34,418 bases of DNA from Kitasatospora xanthocidica (GTDB taxonomy: Bacteria; Actinomycetota; Actinomycetes; Streptomycetales; Streptomycetaceae): NCBI RefSeq assembly GCF_014656195.1, contig NZ_BNBY01000029.1, forward strand, positions 67,722 to 102,139, given 5' to 3'. Positions 20,795 through 27,948 of this stretch are shown here, piece after piece (position 1 is the first letter of the stretch; the number at the start of each line of letters is the position of its first letter). A program made the translations under genes and the position numbers. The notes under the pieces were generated by a model. The model did not search any database. It had not been told where the DNA came from and saw only the letters and a list, made by a program, of their open reading frames with translations.

Positions 20795-22345
20795 TCAGTG
20801 CAGTCGGGCGAAGTAGTCGTAGGCGCGGGGCAGGACCGAGATCAGGTGGTCGGTCTTCTCCCGGATCTGCCGGAACTCCTCCAGGGCCGGGCCGCTGTCG
20901 GTCAGGCCGAGCGCCGGCGAGGACTGCACCTGGATCCCGCCGGTGCCGAGCAGCACGCAGTGGTACGAGTACGGCGGGAGGCCGTGGTAGTACGGGAAGA
21001 TCGTCTCGCTGGTGGGGAGCTGGGCCTTCCACTGCTCCAGGCGCTCGGCCATGCCGGGCGGCAGCGGGCGGGTCTTGGCGTCCCGCCAGTACTGGTTGTC
21101 CGACCGCTTGGCGCCGATGTAGTGCAGGACCAGGAACTCGCGCACGCCGTCCATCACATGGGCGATGGCGTCGTTGTAGATCTCCCGCTGCTTCGGGTTC
21201 CAGGCCGCCGACGGGAAGTTCTTGGCGAGCTGCTCGATCGCGTGGTGGATGAAGAAGATTCCGGTGGACTCCAGCGGCTCGACGAATCCGCTGGAAAGGC
21301 CGACGGCGACGCAGTTGTTCACCCAGGAATTGCGGGTCCGGCCGATCCGCATGCGAATGTGATTGGCCTCGACGTCGGCCGCGGCGGGGCCGACGAATTT
21401 CCGCAGGGTGCTTTCCGCCTCCTCCGGGGAGAGGTAGTCCTTCGCGTAGACGTACCCGGTGCCGACCCGGCCCATCAGCGGGATGGTCCAGATCCAGCCG
21501 GCGTCCTGGGCGGTGGCCGTGGTGCACGGGCGGATGCCGCGCTTGTCCATGTCCATCGGGACCTGCAGGGCCACCGCGCTGTCGTTGGGCAGGGTGTCCG
21601 AGTAGGAGATGAACGGCTCCTCGAGCGCCTTGTTGATCAGCAGGCCGCGGAATCCGGTGCAGTCGATGAAGAGGTCGCCGCCGAGGTCGCCGTGCTCGTC
21701 GGTGCGGACCGAGGTGATCCAGCCGCGCTCGTCCTGGACGACCTCCTGGACGGTGTCGACGACGTGCCGCACGCCGCGCGAGGTGGCGTACTCGGTCAGG
21801 TACTTGGCCAGCAGCGCCGCCTCGAAGTGGTAGGCGTAGGGGAACTGGACCTTGCCCTGGTGCTCGGACATGGTCAGCCCGTGCGCCTCCTTGGAGCCCT
21901 CGACGAACTCCTGCTCGAAGAGCGAGCCGTCGAGGTGGCGCGGGCTGCGCTCGGCGTCGATCAGCGAGGCCATCACGAAGCAGTCCTTGTCGAACCGGTC
22001 CGAGGGCTGCTCCTTGAGCCACCAGTCGGTCAGCGAGTGCCCGTTGACCGTCGGCATGTGCTCGAAGGGGTGGTAGAAGTGGTGCCCGGGCTCGCGCCAG
22101 TTCTCGAACCGCACCGCGAGCTTGTAGGTGGCGTTGCACGCGGGCATCCAGTCGGCCTCCTTGAGGCCGAGGAACTCGAAGAAGTGCCGGATGTCGCTGA
22201 AGGTGGCCTCGCCCACCCCGATCGTGCCGACCTGCCCGGATTCCACCAGGGTGATGTTGATGTTTTCCCCGAAGGCGGCCTTGAGGTACGAAGCCGTCAT
22301 CCAGCCGGCCGTTCCCCCGCCAACGATCACAACATTGTCCAGCAT
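20795..22345 (-). CDS. FADH2-dependent tryptophan halogenase, PyrH (5-halogenase) type
   Basis: 516 residues. FAD-binding GGGTAGW at 9-15, catalytic lysine K75 in NATYKLAVRFENW, halogenase signature WIWTIP at 284-289, and the active-site Glu region EPLESTGIFFI at 356-366. Length, the FENW.EPG..FYHPFE stretch (80-95), and the C-terminal FLVLHY-GA-R--YW--AKTR and PYYHG segments match PyrH (Trp 5-halogenase) much better than ThaL/SttH (6) or PrnA (7) as I recall them. It would chlorinate free tryptophan, which A2 of the NRPS then activates. The ATG at 22345 follows GGGAG by six bases. The partner flavin reductase is downstream. Enzyme class is certain; 5-regiochemistry is an inference from similarity. 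Confidence 0.95.
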   Translation of the reverse strand: MLDNVVIVGGGTAGWMTASYLKAAFGENINITLVESGQVGTIGVGEATFSDIRHFFEFLGLKEADWMPACNATYKLAVRFENWREPGHHFYHPFEHMPTVNGHSLTDWWLKEQPSDRFDKDCFVMASLIDAERSPRHLDGSLFEQEFVEGSKEAHGLTMSEHQGKVQFPYAYHFEAALLAKYLTEYATSRGVRHVVDTVQEVVQDERGWITSVRTDEHGDLGGDLFIDCTGFRGLLINKALEEPFISYSDTLPNDSAVALQVPMDMDKRGIRPCTTATAQDAGWIWTIPLMGRVGTGYVYAKDYLSPEEAESTLRKFVGPAAADVEANHIRMRIGRTRNSWVNNCVAVGLSSGFVEPLESTGIFFIHHAIEQLAKNFPSAAWNPKQREIYNDAIAHVMDGVREFLVLHYIGAKRSDNQYWRDAKTRPLPPGMAERLEQWKAQLPTSETIFPYYHGLPPYSYHCVLLGTGGIQVQSSPALGLTDSGPALEEFRQIREKTDHLISVLPRAYDYFARLH

Positions 22346-22406
22346 TCGATGCTCCCGACTCTGTCTGGCTGCCGAATGACTCCCGGTGAGGGCGCCATGG
22401 GAAATG

Positions 22407-22431
22407 AGTCTAGGTATCGCCGGATATCCGG
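22407..22431 (-). promoter_or_regulatory. Candidate halogenase promoter with palindromic operator
   Basis: On the minus strand TAGACT (22412-22407) fits a TANNNT -10 box about 60 bp before the halogenase ATG. A perfect 12-bp palindrome CCGGATATCCGG (22420-22431) lies just upstream, where a regulator could block or help polymerase. No consensus -35 is seen and no GTCAG repeats are present, so halogenase control may differ from that of the NRPS operon. Confidence 0.35.
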
Positions 22432-22496
22432 AGGATGCCGTTAAGTGATGGGTGAAAAGCCCTGGTGAGGAGTGGAGCGGGGGCCGCGGAAAGCAG

Positions 22497-22530
22497 TCCG
22501 GACCCGCGCCGGGGTGGGCGCGGGTCCGGA
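22497..22530 (-). terminator. Hairpin terminator after the ABC permease gene
   Basis: 22497-22510 pairs perfectly with 22517-22530 (14 bp) around GGGGTG. It begins 36 nt beyond the permease stop at 22567 in the direction of transcription, separating the transporter operon from the halogenase operon. Confidence 0.75.
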
Positions 22531-22566
22531 GTGTGCGGGCGGTGAGGCGGGCGGGCCGCCGGGGTG

Positions 22567-25092
22567 TCAGGTGGCCGCGATGACCTCGGCCGGCCGGGTG
22601 CGCAGGGTCATCCGGGTGGGCAGCAGGGTCGCCGCGAAGGTGAGCACGCCGACCGAGCCGATCACCGCGAGGTAGATCCAGAGCGAGCCCTGGGGCCACG
22701 GTGAGCCGTTCAGTGCCAGGCTGAACGGCACGAGGGTGGCCACGCCCACGAGGGTGCCCAGGAAGGCGCCGGAGACGGCGACCAGCAGGGCCTCGACGGC
22801 CATCATGCGCAGGATCTGCGCCGTGGTGGAGCCCACCAGCCGTTGCAGGGCGAACTCCCGCCGCCGCTCGGAGGCGGAGATGATCAGGGTGTTCACCAGG
22901 GAGATCACGGCGTAGCCGACGATGGTGCCGGCCAGCAGGTAGTTGATCCAGGCGCTGGTGCCGCTGTCGCCCGACTGGGCCTTGGCGGTGCTCAGTTCGG
23001 TCGCCCGCAGGCTCCCGGGCACGCCGCCGACGCCGCCCAGCGAGGCCCGGAGGGTGTCCGTGGAGGTGCCCGGGTCGGTGCTGACCAGGATCTGCGGGAC
23101 CAGTCCGGTGTCGGAGTGCTCCAGCATCAGGGCCGCGGGCAGGAAGGCGGTGTCGAAGCCGGGCTTGGCCTCGAAGGAGCCGACCACCCGCAGCGGTACC
23201 GAGGCGCCGTCGCCGAGTTGCAGGGTCACGGTGCCGCCGACCTCCTGGCCCTTCTTGGCGGTCCAGGAGGTGGGCAGGACGACGCTGTCGCCGGTCAGCC
23301 GGTCGAAGGAGCCGGCGGTCGGCCGGACGGTGAGCACCTTGTCGGCCGCGTCGGCGGCCACGCCGGTGACCGGCAGCCGGTCGACGTTGCCGTGGTCGTC
23401 CGCGGTGGCCGGGGTGACCCGGAAGGCCTCGCTGGTGAGGTACGGCGAGGCGGCCCGCACCCCGGGCAGCCCGGCGATCTGCGCGACGGTCTGCGGCGCC
23501 ATCCCGCCGGTGGCCGAGCTGACCACCGCGTCGGCGCCCAGCAGATCGGTGGAGACCTGGTGGGCGACCAGGGCCTGCGAGGTCTGCAGGTAGATCAGGG
23601 CGGTGGCGAGCCCGGTGGCCAGCATCACCGGGGTGACGGCTCCGGCCACCCGGATCCGGCGGGCCTTGGCGTTGCGCACGGCCAGGTAGCCGGAGAGTCC
23701 GCCGAGGCCGCGCAGCACCGGGTGCAGCACGGCCGTCAGCACCCGGGTCAGCCCGGGCCCGATCAGGGCCAGGCCGCCGGCCCAGAGCATCGCGGACGGG
23801 CCGGCGGTGCTGGCCGCGATGGTCCCGTGCATCACGGTCGAGGTGACGACGGCCAGCGCCGTGCCGCCCGCGAAGCAGAGCAGGGCGAGCAGCAGGCGGG
23901 GCGTGCTGAGCCAGCGGCGCTGCAGCGCGGCCTCGGCGAGCGCCTCGGCGGGCCGGGCCCTGGCGGCGCCGCGGGCCGCGATGAAGGCGGCGCCGACCGC
24001 GGAGAGCAGCGACACCGCGCCCCCGACCAGCATCGGGATCCAGCCCTCGTGGTACTCCACCTGGGGGGCGATCACGCCGCCGTCCTGCAGCCGCCCCAGC
24101 ATCCACTCGCCGGCGAACCAGCCGGGGAGCAGCGCGATCAGGGACGCCGCCAGGGCGATCACCAGGGTCTCGCCGACCACCATCCGGCGCACCTGCTGGG
24201 GGGTGGTGCCGATCGCGCGCAGCAGGGCCATCTCGCGCTGGCGCTGCTGGGCGAGCAGCGCCAGCGTGCTGCCCACCACGAACACCGCGACGAGCACGGC
24301 GATGCCGCCGAAGACCGCGGACATCGAGATCAGCCGGGTGGGCGCGGCCAGCGCGTCCGGGAACTCCGCGGTGCCGCGGTCGTCGCCGCTCAGCACCACG
24401 GCCGCCTTGCCGGCCACGGCGGCCTTGAGGGCCTTGCGCAGGGCGCCGTCGTCGGCCGTCGACGGGACGACCGCGATCGAGTCCACCCGGCCGTCGTGGC
24501 CGAGCAGTTCGGCCGCCTGCCGGTCGGAGAAGTAGAACGCCGAGGCGTCGACGCCGGCGCCGCCGGTGGCCACGCCGCTGACCCGGTACTCCTGTTGCCG
24601 GCCGGCCACGGCGAGCTGGACCTTGTCCCCGGTCCGTACGCCCAGGCGCTTGGCCAGGGCGGTGTCCAGGAGCACCTCGTCGGACGCGTTCGGGGCCCCG
24701 CCCTCGCCCGGGGTGTAGCCGGCCAGCTGGCCGGCGGACCAGCCGTGGCCCTGGAGGTCGGTGCCGGCGGCCGGGCGGGCACCGTTCAGCGGGACGACCG
24801 GGAAGCTGACGTCGGGCACGGCCCGCTGGACGCCGGGGAGGTGCTGGACGGTGGTGACCAGGTCGTCGGTGAGCCGGACCCGGGAGGGCAGCACCTTGTT
24901 GCCGGTGTGCTGGTCGCCGGTGACCACCAGTGGCGCGGCGGCCAGCCGTTGCGGCGGCACGGCGCCCCGGATGCCGGTCTCCATCAGGCCGCCGCAGGCC
25001 AGCAGGATGGTCGCGCCGAAGAAGAGCGAGATGAAGGAGGCGAGGAAGCTGCCCTTGCGGAAGGCCAGCGACTGCATGGCGATGCGGAACAT
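22567..25092 (-). CDS. MacB/FtsX-type ABC transporter permease, two FtsX repeats
   Basis: 841 residues from the ATG at 25092, whose A is shared with the ATPase stop (TGATG), so the pair is coupled. It has an N-terminal membrane helix (MFRIAMQSLAFRKGSFLASF...), a large extracytoplasmic domain (~50-250), an FtsX core with 'REMALLRAIGTTPQQVRRMV', a central membrane region, a second extracytoplasmic domain (~480-690) and a second FtsX core with 'RRREFALQRLVGSTTAQILRMM', ending LRTRPAEVIAAT. This duplicated FtsX layout is typical of actinomycete permeases linked to antimicrobial-peptide resistance or lipoprotein handling. Likely role: self-protection or export, separate from the DrrAB-like pair. 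Confidence 0.92.
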   Translation of the reverse strand: MFRIAMQSLAFRKGSFLASFISLFFGATILLACGGLMETGIRGAVPPQRLAAAPLVVTGDQHTGNKVLPSRVRLTDDLVTTVQHLPGVQRAVPDVSFPVVPLNGARPAAGTDLQGHGWSAGQLAGYTPGEGGAPNASDEVLLDTALAKRLGVRTGDKVQLAVAGRQQEYRVSGVATGGAGVDASAFYFSDRQAAELLGHDGRVDSIAVVPSTADDGALRKALKAAVAGKAAVVLSGDDRGTAEFPDALAAPTRLISMSAVFGGIAVLVAVFVVGSTLALLAQQRQREMALLRAIGTTPQQVRRMVVGETLVIALAASLIALLPGWFAGEWMLGRLQDGGVIAPQVEYHEGWIPMLVGGAVSLLSAVGAAFIAARGAARARPAEALAEAALQRRWLSTPRLLLALLCFAGGTALAVVTSTVMHGTIAASTAGPSAMLWAGGLALIGPGLTRVLTAVLHPVLRGLGGLSGYLAVRNAKARRIRVAGAVTPVMLATGLATALIYLQTSQALVAHQVSTDLLGADAVVSSATGGMAPQTVAQIAGLPGVRAASPYLTSEAFRVTPATADDHGNVDRLPVTGVAADAADKVLTVRPTAGSFDRLTGDSVVLPTSWTAKKGQEVGGTVTLQLGDGASVPLRVVGSFEAKPGFDTAFLPAALMLEHSDTGLVPQILVSTDPGTSTDTLRASLGGVGGVPGSLRATELSTAKAQSGDSGTSAWINYLLAGTIVGYAVISLVNTLIISASERRREFALQRLVGSTTAQILRMMAVEALLVAVSGAFLGTLVGVATLVPFSLALNGSPWPQGSLWIYLAVIGSVGVLTFAATLLPTRMTLRTRPAEVIAAT

Positions 25093-25862
25093 CAGCGTGT
25101 CACCTGTCCCGCTCGGGCGCCCAGCTGGGTCATCTGCTCGGCGATCTGCTCGGGGCCGGCGCCGCGCAGCTCGTGCGAGATTCGGCCGTCGACGAGGAAG
25201 AGCACCCGGTCCGCGTAGGAGGCGGCCACCGGGTCGTGGGTGACCATGATCGCGGTCTGGCCGCCCTCGTGCACGGCGGACCGCAGCAGGTGCAGGATCT
25301 CCCGCGCGGTCCTGGTGTCCAGCGCGCCGGTCGGCTCGTCGCCGAAGACGACGGCCGGCTGGGTGACCAACGCCCGTGCCACCGCGACGCGTTGCTGCTG
25401 GCCGCCGGAGAGTTCGGCGGGCCGGCGGTCGGCCAGGTCGCCGAGGCCGACCTGGTTCAGCGCCTCCGCGATCCGGGCCCGGTCGGGCTTGCGCCCGGCC
25501 AGCCGGATCGGCAGCGCGACGTTGTCGCTGACCGTCAGGGCGGGCAGCAGGTTGAAGGCCTGGAAGATGAACCCGATCCGCTCGCGGCGCAGTTCGGTCA
25601 GGGCGCGCTCGTCGAGCGCGCCGAGGTCCTGGCCGTCGAGGGTGACGGAGCCGGAGGTGGGCCGGTCCAGGCCCGCCGCGCACTGCAGCATGGTGCTCTT
25701 GCCGGAACCGGAGGGGCCCATGACGGCGGTGAAGGTGCGGCGGCTGAAGCCGATCGAGACCTGGTCGAGGGCGACGACCTTGTTGCGTTCGTTCCCGTAG
25801 GTCCGGCTGACCGAGCTGAGACGGACGACGTCGTCCGGGCTGTGCGAATCGGTGCTGTCCAC
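25092..25862 (-). CDS. ABC transporter ATPase, MacB/LolD type
   Basis: 256 residues from the GTG at 25862, preceded by AGGGGG. Walker A GPSGSGKST at 49-57, Q-loop FIFQAFNLLPALT, signature ELSGGQQQRVAVARAL near 148, Walker B VVFGDEPTGALD near 168, then the MVTHD switch. An in-frame ATG at 25886 overlaps the upstream gene's stop as ATGA and would add eight residues; both starts are credible, the GTG having the better ribosome site and the ATG the better coupling. It powers the FtsX permease encoded immediately downstream. Confidence 0.92.
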   Translation of the reverse strand: MDSTDSHSPDDVVRLSSVSRTYGNERNKVVALDQVSIGFSRRTFTAVMGPSGSGKSTMLQCAAGLDRPTSGSVTLDGQDLGALDERALTELRRERIGFIFQAFNLLPALTVSDNVALPIRLAGRKPDRARIAEALNQVGLGDLADRRPAELSGGQQQRVAVARALVTQPAVVFGDEPTGALDTRTAREILHLLRSAVHEGGQTAIMVTHDPVAASYADRVLFLVDGRISHELRGAGPEQIAEQMTQLGARAGQVTR

Positions 25863-25882
25863 AAGGTCCCCCTGGTGTCGGA

Positions 25883-26590
25883 TCATCGGATCGGCCGCTC
25901 GCTCAAGTCGCTGACCGCGGGGCCGTTTTCGCTGAGCATGTGCTTGGCCTCGGCGAGCGGATCCGCTCCCGGACCGAGCAAGGAACGTGCGACGTGCGCG
26001 TGGAGCAGGGCCGCCCCGGTCACCAGGTAGGCGCAGTACGGGGCCAGGCCCGCGGCGATGACGGCGGAGACGACGGAGGTGACGAGGCTGTCGGACCACA
26101 TGAACAGCACGCCGCCGCCCGGGACGGCCCAGTACCAGGCCGGGGAGGTGATGCTGCCGAGCACGCTGAACCAGACGATCAGCACGGCGGCGTCGAGGAT
26201 CAGCAGCGGGGGGAAGAGCGCGACCAGGTAGGCGCAGGCGCGCCAGGTGCTCGGATCGCGCCAGCGGGTCCTGAGGGCGGACATCACGCCGGGGGCCGGA
26301 ACGGGCCGGTAGCGCGCCGGGACCGGGCCCACCAGCGGGCGGGCGCGCAGCCGTTCCAGATGGGCGAAGCCGCGGACCAGCCCGGCCGCCCCGACGAGCA
26401 GGGGCAGGCCGATCAGGGTGACGTTGAGGACCGTGGAGACGGCCAGGGCCGCGACGGTCAGGGCGAACATCACCGGCGCCAGCGGCAGGTAGCCGAGGAG
26501 GTAGGCGGTGGCGACCCAGGGCCTGCGGGAGAACAGCATCCGCAGCGGTCGCCGGTCGACGGGGAAGGGTAACCGGTCGGTCAGGCTCAC
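25883..26590 (-). CDS. Stand-alone membrane sensor-domain protein with TTA codon
   Basis: 235 residues with about four to five membrane segments (roughly 26-50, 55-75, 120-150, 165-200). The start 'RRPWVATAYLLGYLPLAPVMF', the 'LPLLVGAAGLVRGFAHLERLRARPLVG' stretch and overall length resemble the putative sensor domain normally fused to actinomycete histidine kinases, but no kinase part follows. The GTG at 26590 overlaps the stop of the small upstream gene as GTGA. Codon 7 is TTA, extremely rare in such genomes and read by the bldA tRNA, so translation may wait for late growth. Probably senses the peptide or membrane stress for the coupled transporter. Function inferred. Confidence 0.72.
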   Translation of the reverse strand: MSLTDRLPFPVDRRPLRMLFSRRPWVATAYLLGYLPLAPVMFALTVAALAVSTVLNVTLIGLPLLVGAAGLVRGFAHLERLRARPLVGPVPARYRPVPAPGVMSALRTRWRDPSTWRACAYLVALFPPLLILDAAVLIVWFSVLGSITSPAWYWAVPGGGVLFMWSDSLVTSVVSAVIAAGLAPYCAYLVTGAALLHAHVARSLLGPGADPLAEAKHMLSENGPAVSDLSERPIR

Positions 26591-26820
26591 TCGACGCTCC
26601 GCAGCAGTTCCTCGACGGCGCCCAGGCGCGCGGAGAGTTCGGCCAGCCGGTCGTTCAGCACTTCCTGCTCGACGACGGCCTGTTCGGCCAGCCGCCGGTA
26701 GCCGGCCATGGCCACGGCGTCGGCCCGGTGCCGCTGCAGGGTGAAGTACGCGACGGTACTCGCGGTGATACCGCCGATGACCGTCAGGGTGATCAGGAGG
26801 GCGATGATGCCACCGCTCAT
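26587..26820 (-). CDS. Small membrane-anchored coiled-coil protein
   Basis: 77 residues. One hydrophobic segment at about 4-26 (GIIALLITLTVIGGITASTV...) is followed by a charged helix with heptad-like Leu/Val/Ala spacing (EQAVVEQEVLNDRLAEL, 46-62) that predicts a short cytoplasmic coiled coil. The ATG at 26820 overlaps the regulator's stop as ATGA, and its own stop overlaps the sensor gene's start, so all are made together. No catalytic motif. It resembles small envelope-stress accessory proteins by layout only; I cannot name a family. Confidence 0.75.
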   Translation of the reverse strand: MSGGIIALLITLTVIGGITASTVAYFTLQRHRADAVAMAGYRRLAEQAVVEQEVLNDRLAELSARLGAVEELLRSVE

Positions 26821-27188
26821 GGCGAGATCCTCTTTGTTTCGTCGTCGGCTACCGCTTGTTCGTGGACCCGGTCCTCGCGCAGGGCGGCGAGGACGGTCTC
26901 CGGGGTCAGATGCACGTCGAACGGTGCCAGACGGAATATCTTCATTGCCTTGCCGTCGGCGGACAGTTCCAGCCGCCCGATGATCAGACCGGCCTTCTCG
27001 AGCCGCTCCAGATGCATGTACAGCAGCGGTCTCGACAGTCCGAGCCGACGCGCCAGTTCGCTGACGTGCACGTCGCCCTGGGACAGCTCTTCGATGACTC
27101 GCAATCGCTGCGCGTGCCCCAGTGCGGCTAGCAGAGCCAGCAGCTCCTCGCTGGTCAGGACGCACGCTCCCTTCGCGGCCACCAACAC
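26817..27188 (-). CDS. Winged-helix transcriptional regulator (ArsR-like) of the transporter operon
   Basis: About 115-123 residues. Core: LLALLAALGHAQRLRVIEEL, then VHVSELARRLGLSRPLLYMHLERLEKAGLIIG, a clear ArsR-like helix-turn-helix and wing, with no metal-binding cysteines. The start is uncertain: the furthest upstream start is GTG at 27188, which lacks a ribosome site and falls inside the operator palindrome. An AAGGGAG stretch sits better spaced for a non-standard CTG about ten codons later. The gene heads an operon with the small membrane protein, sensor and ABC genes, and the adjacent palindrome suggests it represses itself. Confidence 0.85.
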   Translation of the reverse strand: MLVAAKGACVLTSEELLALLAALGHAQRLRVIEELSQGDVHVSELARRLGLSRPLLYMHLERLEKAGLIIGRLELSADGKAMKIFRLAPFDVHLTPETVLAALREDRVHEQAVADDETKRISP

Positions 27189-27213
27189 CTGTTAGTTCAG
27201 TCTGACAGGTGTT
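27184..27213 (-). promoter_or_regulatory. Palindromic operator at the start of the ArsR-like/ABC operon
   Basis: AACACCTGT (27184-27192) and ACAGGTGTT (27205-27213) are perfect 9-bp inverted arms around a 12-nt spacer, with centres 21 bp apart, i.e. two helical turns, which suits a dimeric winged-helix protein. It overlaps the annotated start region of the regulator gene and lies in the only gap upstream of that operon. Confidence 0.65.
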
Positions 27214-27224
27214 AGGAGGCGCGG

Positions 27225-27935
27225 TCAACCGGGATGTACGTCAAGCCTCAGCCGCAGGTCGACCGGCGGTGCGGGGGTCCGTCCGGCGACGGTGGCCAGG
27301 GCCAGCACGACGCCGGGCACGGGTATTCGGCCGCCGCGGCACAGGCCGTCCGGGGTGCGCCGCAACCGCAGGCCGTCGCCGGCCGGCGGCCACCGCTCGG
27401 GCAGCGGCACCGGCGCCCGCAGCGCCCGCGTCGACAGCCCGGTGCCGTGCGCCTTGCCGGCCGCCTCCTTCTGCGTCCAGACCCAGAAGTAGGCGCCGGC
27501 CCGCTCGCCGGGCCGTCGGCGGCCGATCCAGTCGGCCTCGGCGGCGGTGAACCAGCGGGCCGCCAGCCGTTCGGCCGGCACCGGCCGGACCACCTCCACG
27601 TCCACCCCGAGCGGTCCGTGCGTCCCGACCGCCAGCGCCGCGTACCCCCGGCCGTGGCTGAGGCTCACCCGCACCCGCGGGCCGAACCCGCGCAGCAGCG
27701 GCCGTCCGCCGGGCTCGTGGGCCAGCCGCAGCGGCCGCGGGCTGCCGAGCTCCTCGGCGGCGGCCGACAGCACCCGGGCCCGCGCGGTGGCGGCGTCCAC
27801 CCGGCCGGTCCTGACCAGGACGACGGTCACCCGGTCGGCGGGCGTGCCCGGTCCGGCGCCCGTCCGAGCGCCCAGCCCGGCGCCCGTCCGAGCGCCCTGC
27901 CCGGCGCCCGTCCGAGCGCCCTGCCCGGCGCTCAT
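27225..27935 (-). CDS. Sfp-type 4'-phosphopantetheinyl transferase
   Basis: 236 residues. Motifs of the Sfp family: LSHGRGYAALAV (about 92-103), GVDVE with the Mg-binding D112 and E114, and WVWTQKEAAGKAHGTGL (W153, K156, E157, K161). It would convert the apo T domains of the NRPS and the stand-alone carrier at 288-560 to holo form. Its ATG overlaps the adenylation gene stop as ATGA (27935-27932). The first ~30 residues are an odd Gly/Ala/Arg/Thr repeat (ARTGAGQG units) encoded by a 24-bp tandem repeat and unlike the family; the true fold seems to begin near 'RVTVVLVRTG' at 35. Confidence 0.93.
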   Translation of the reverse strand: MSAGQGARTGAGQGARTGAGLGARTGAGPGTPADRVTVVLVRTGRVDAATARARVLSAAAEELGSPRPLRLAHEPGGRPLLRGFGPRVRVSLSHGRGYAALAVGTHGPLGVDVEVVRPVPAERLAARWFTAAEADWIGRRRPGERAGAYFWVWTQKEAAGKAHGTGLSTRALRAPVPLPERWPPAGDGLRLRRTPDGLCRGGRIPVPGVVLALATVAGRTPAPPVDLRLRLDVHPG

Positions 27936-27948
27936 CCGAGCGCTCCGC
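27853..27948 (-). repeat. Four tandem 24-bp repeats across the adenylation/PPTase gene junction
   Basis: Units at 27853-27876, 27877-27900, 27901-27924 and 27925-27948. The middle two are identical, the first differs at one base, and the fourth carries a few changes that contain the ATGA stop/start overlap. The unit length is a multiple of three, so it adds eight residues per copy to the transferase N-terminus without changing frame. Confidence 0.9.

Noticed and set aside
22330..22396. Short minus-strand frame from an ATG at about 22396 overlapping the halogenase start.
   Set aside because: Only about 23 codons, poor third-position GC, no ribosome site.
22346..24106. N-terminal extension of the halogenase back into the ABC permease region.
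   Set aside because: PyrH-like proteins start at the FAD-binding strand; ATG 22345 has a good ribosome site, and the extension overlaps the permease in another frame.
25883..26590. Membrane protein as a histidine kinase.
   Set aside because: No His-box or ATPase domain; the protein ends after the sensor-like membrane region.
27853..27948. The 24-bp repeats as a CRISPR array.
   Set aside because: Repeats are directly adjacent with no spacers, lie in coding sequence, and no cas genes are present.
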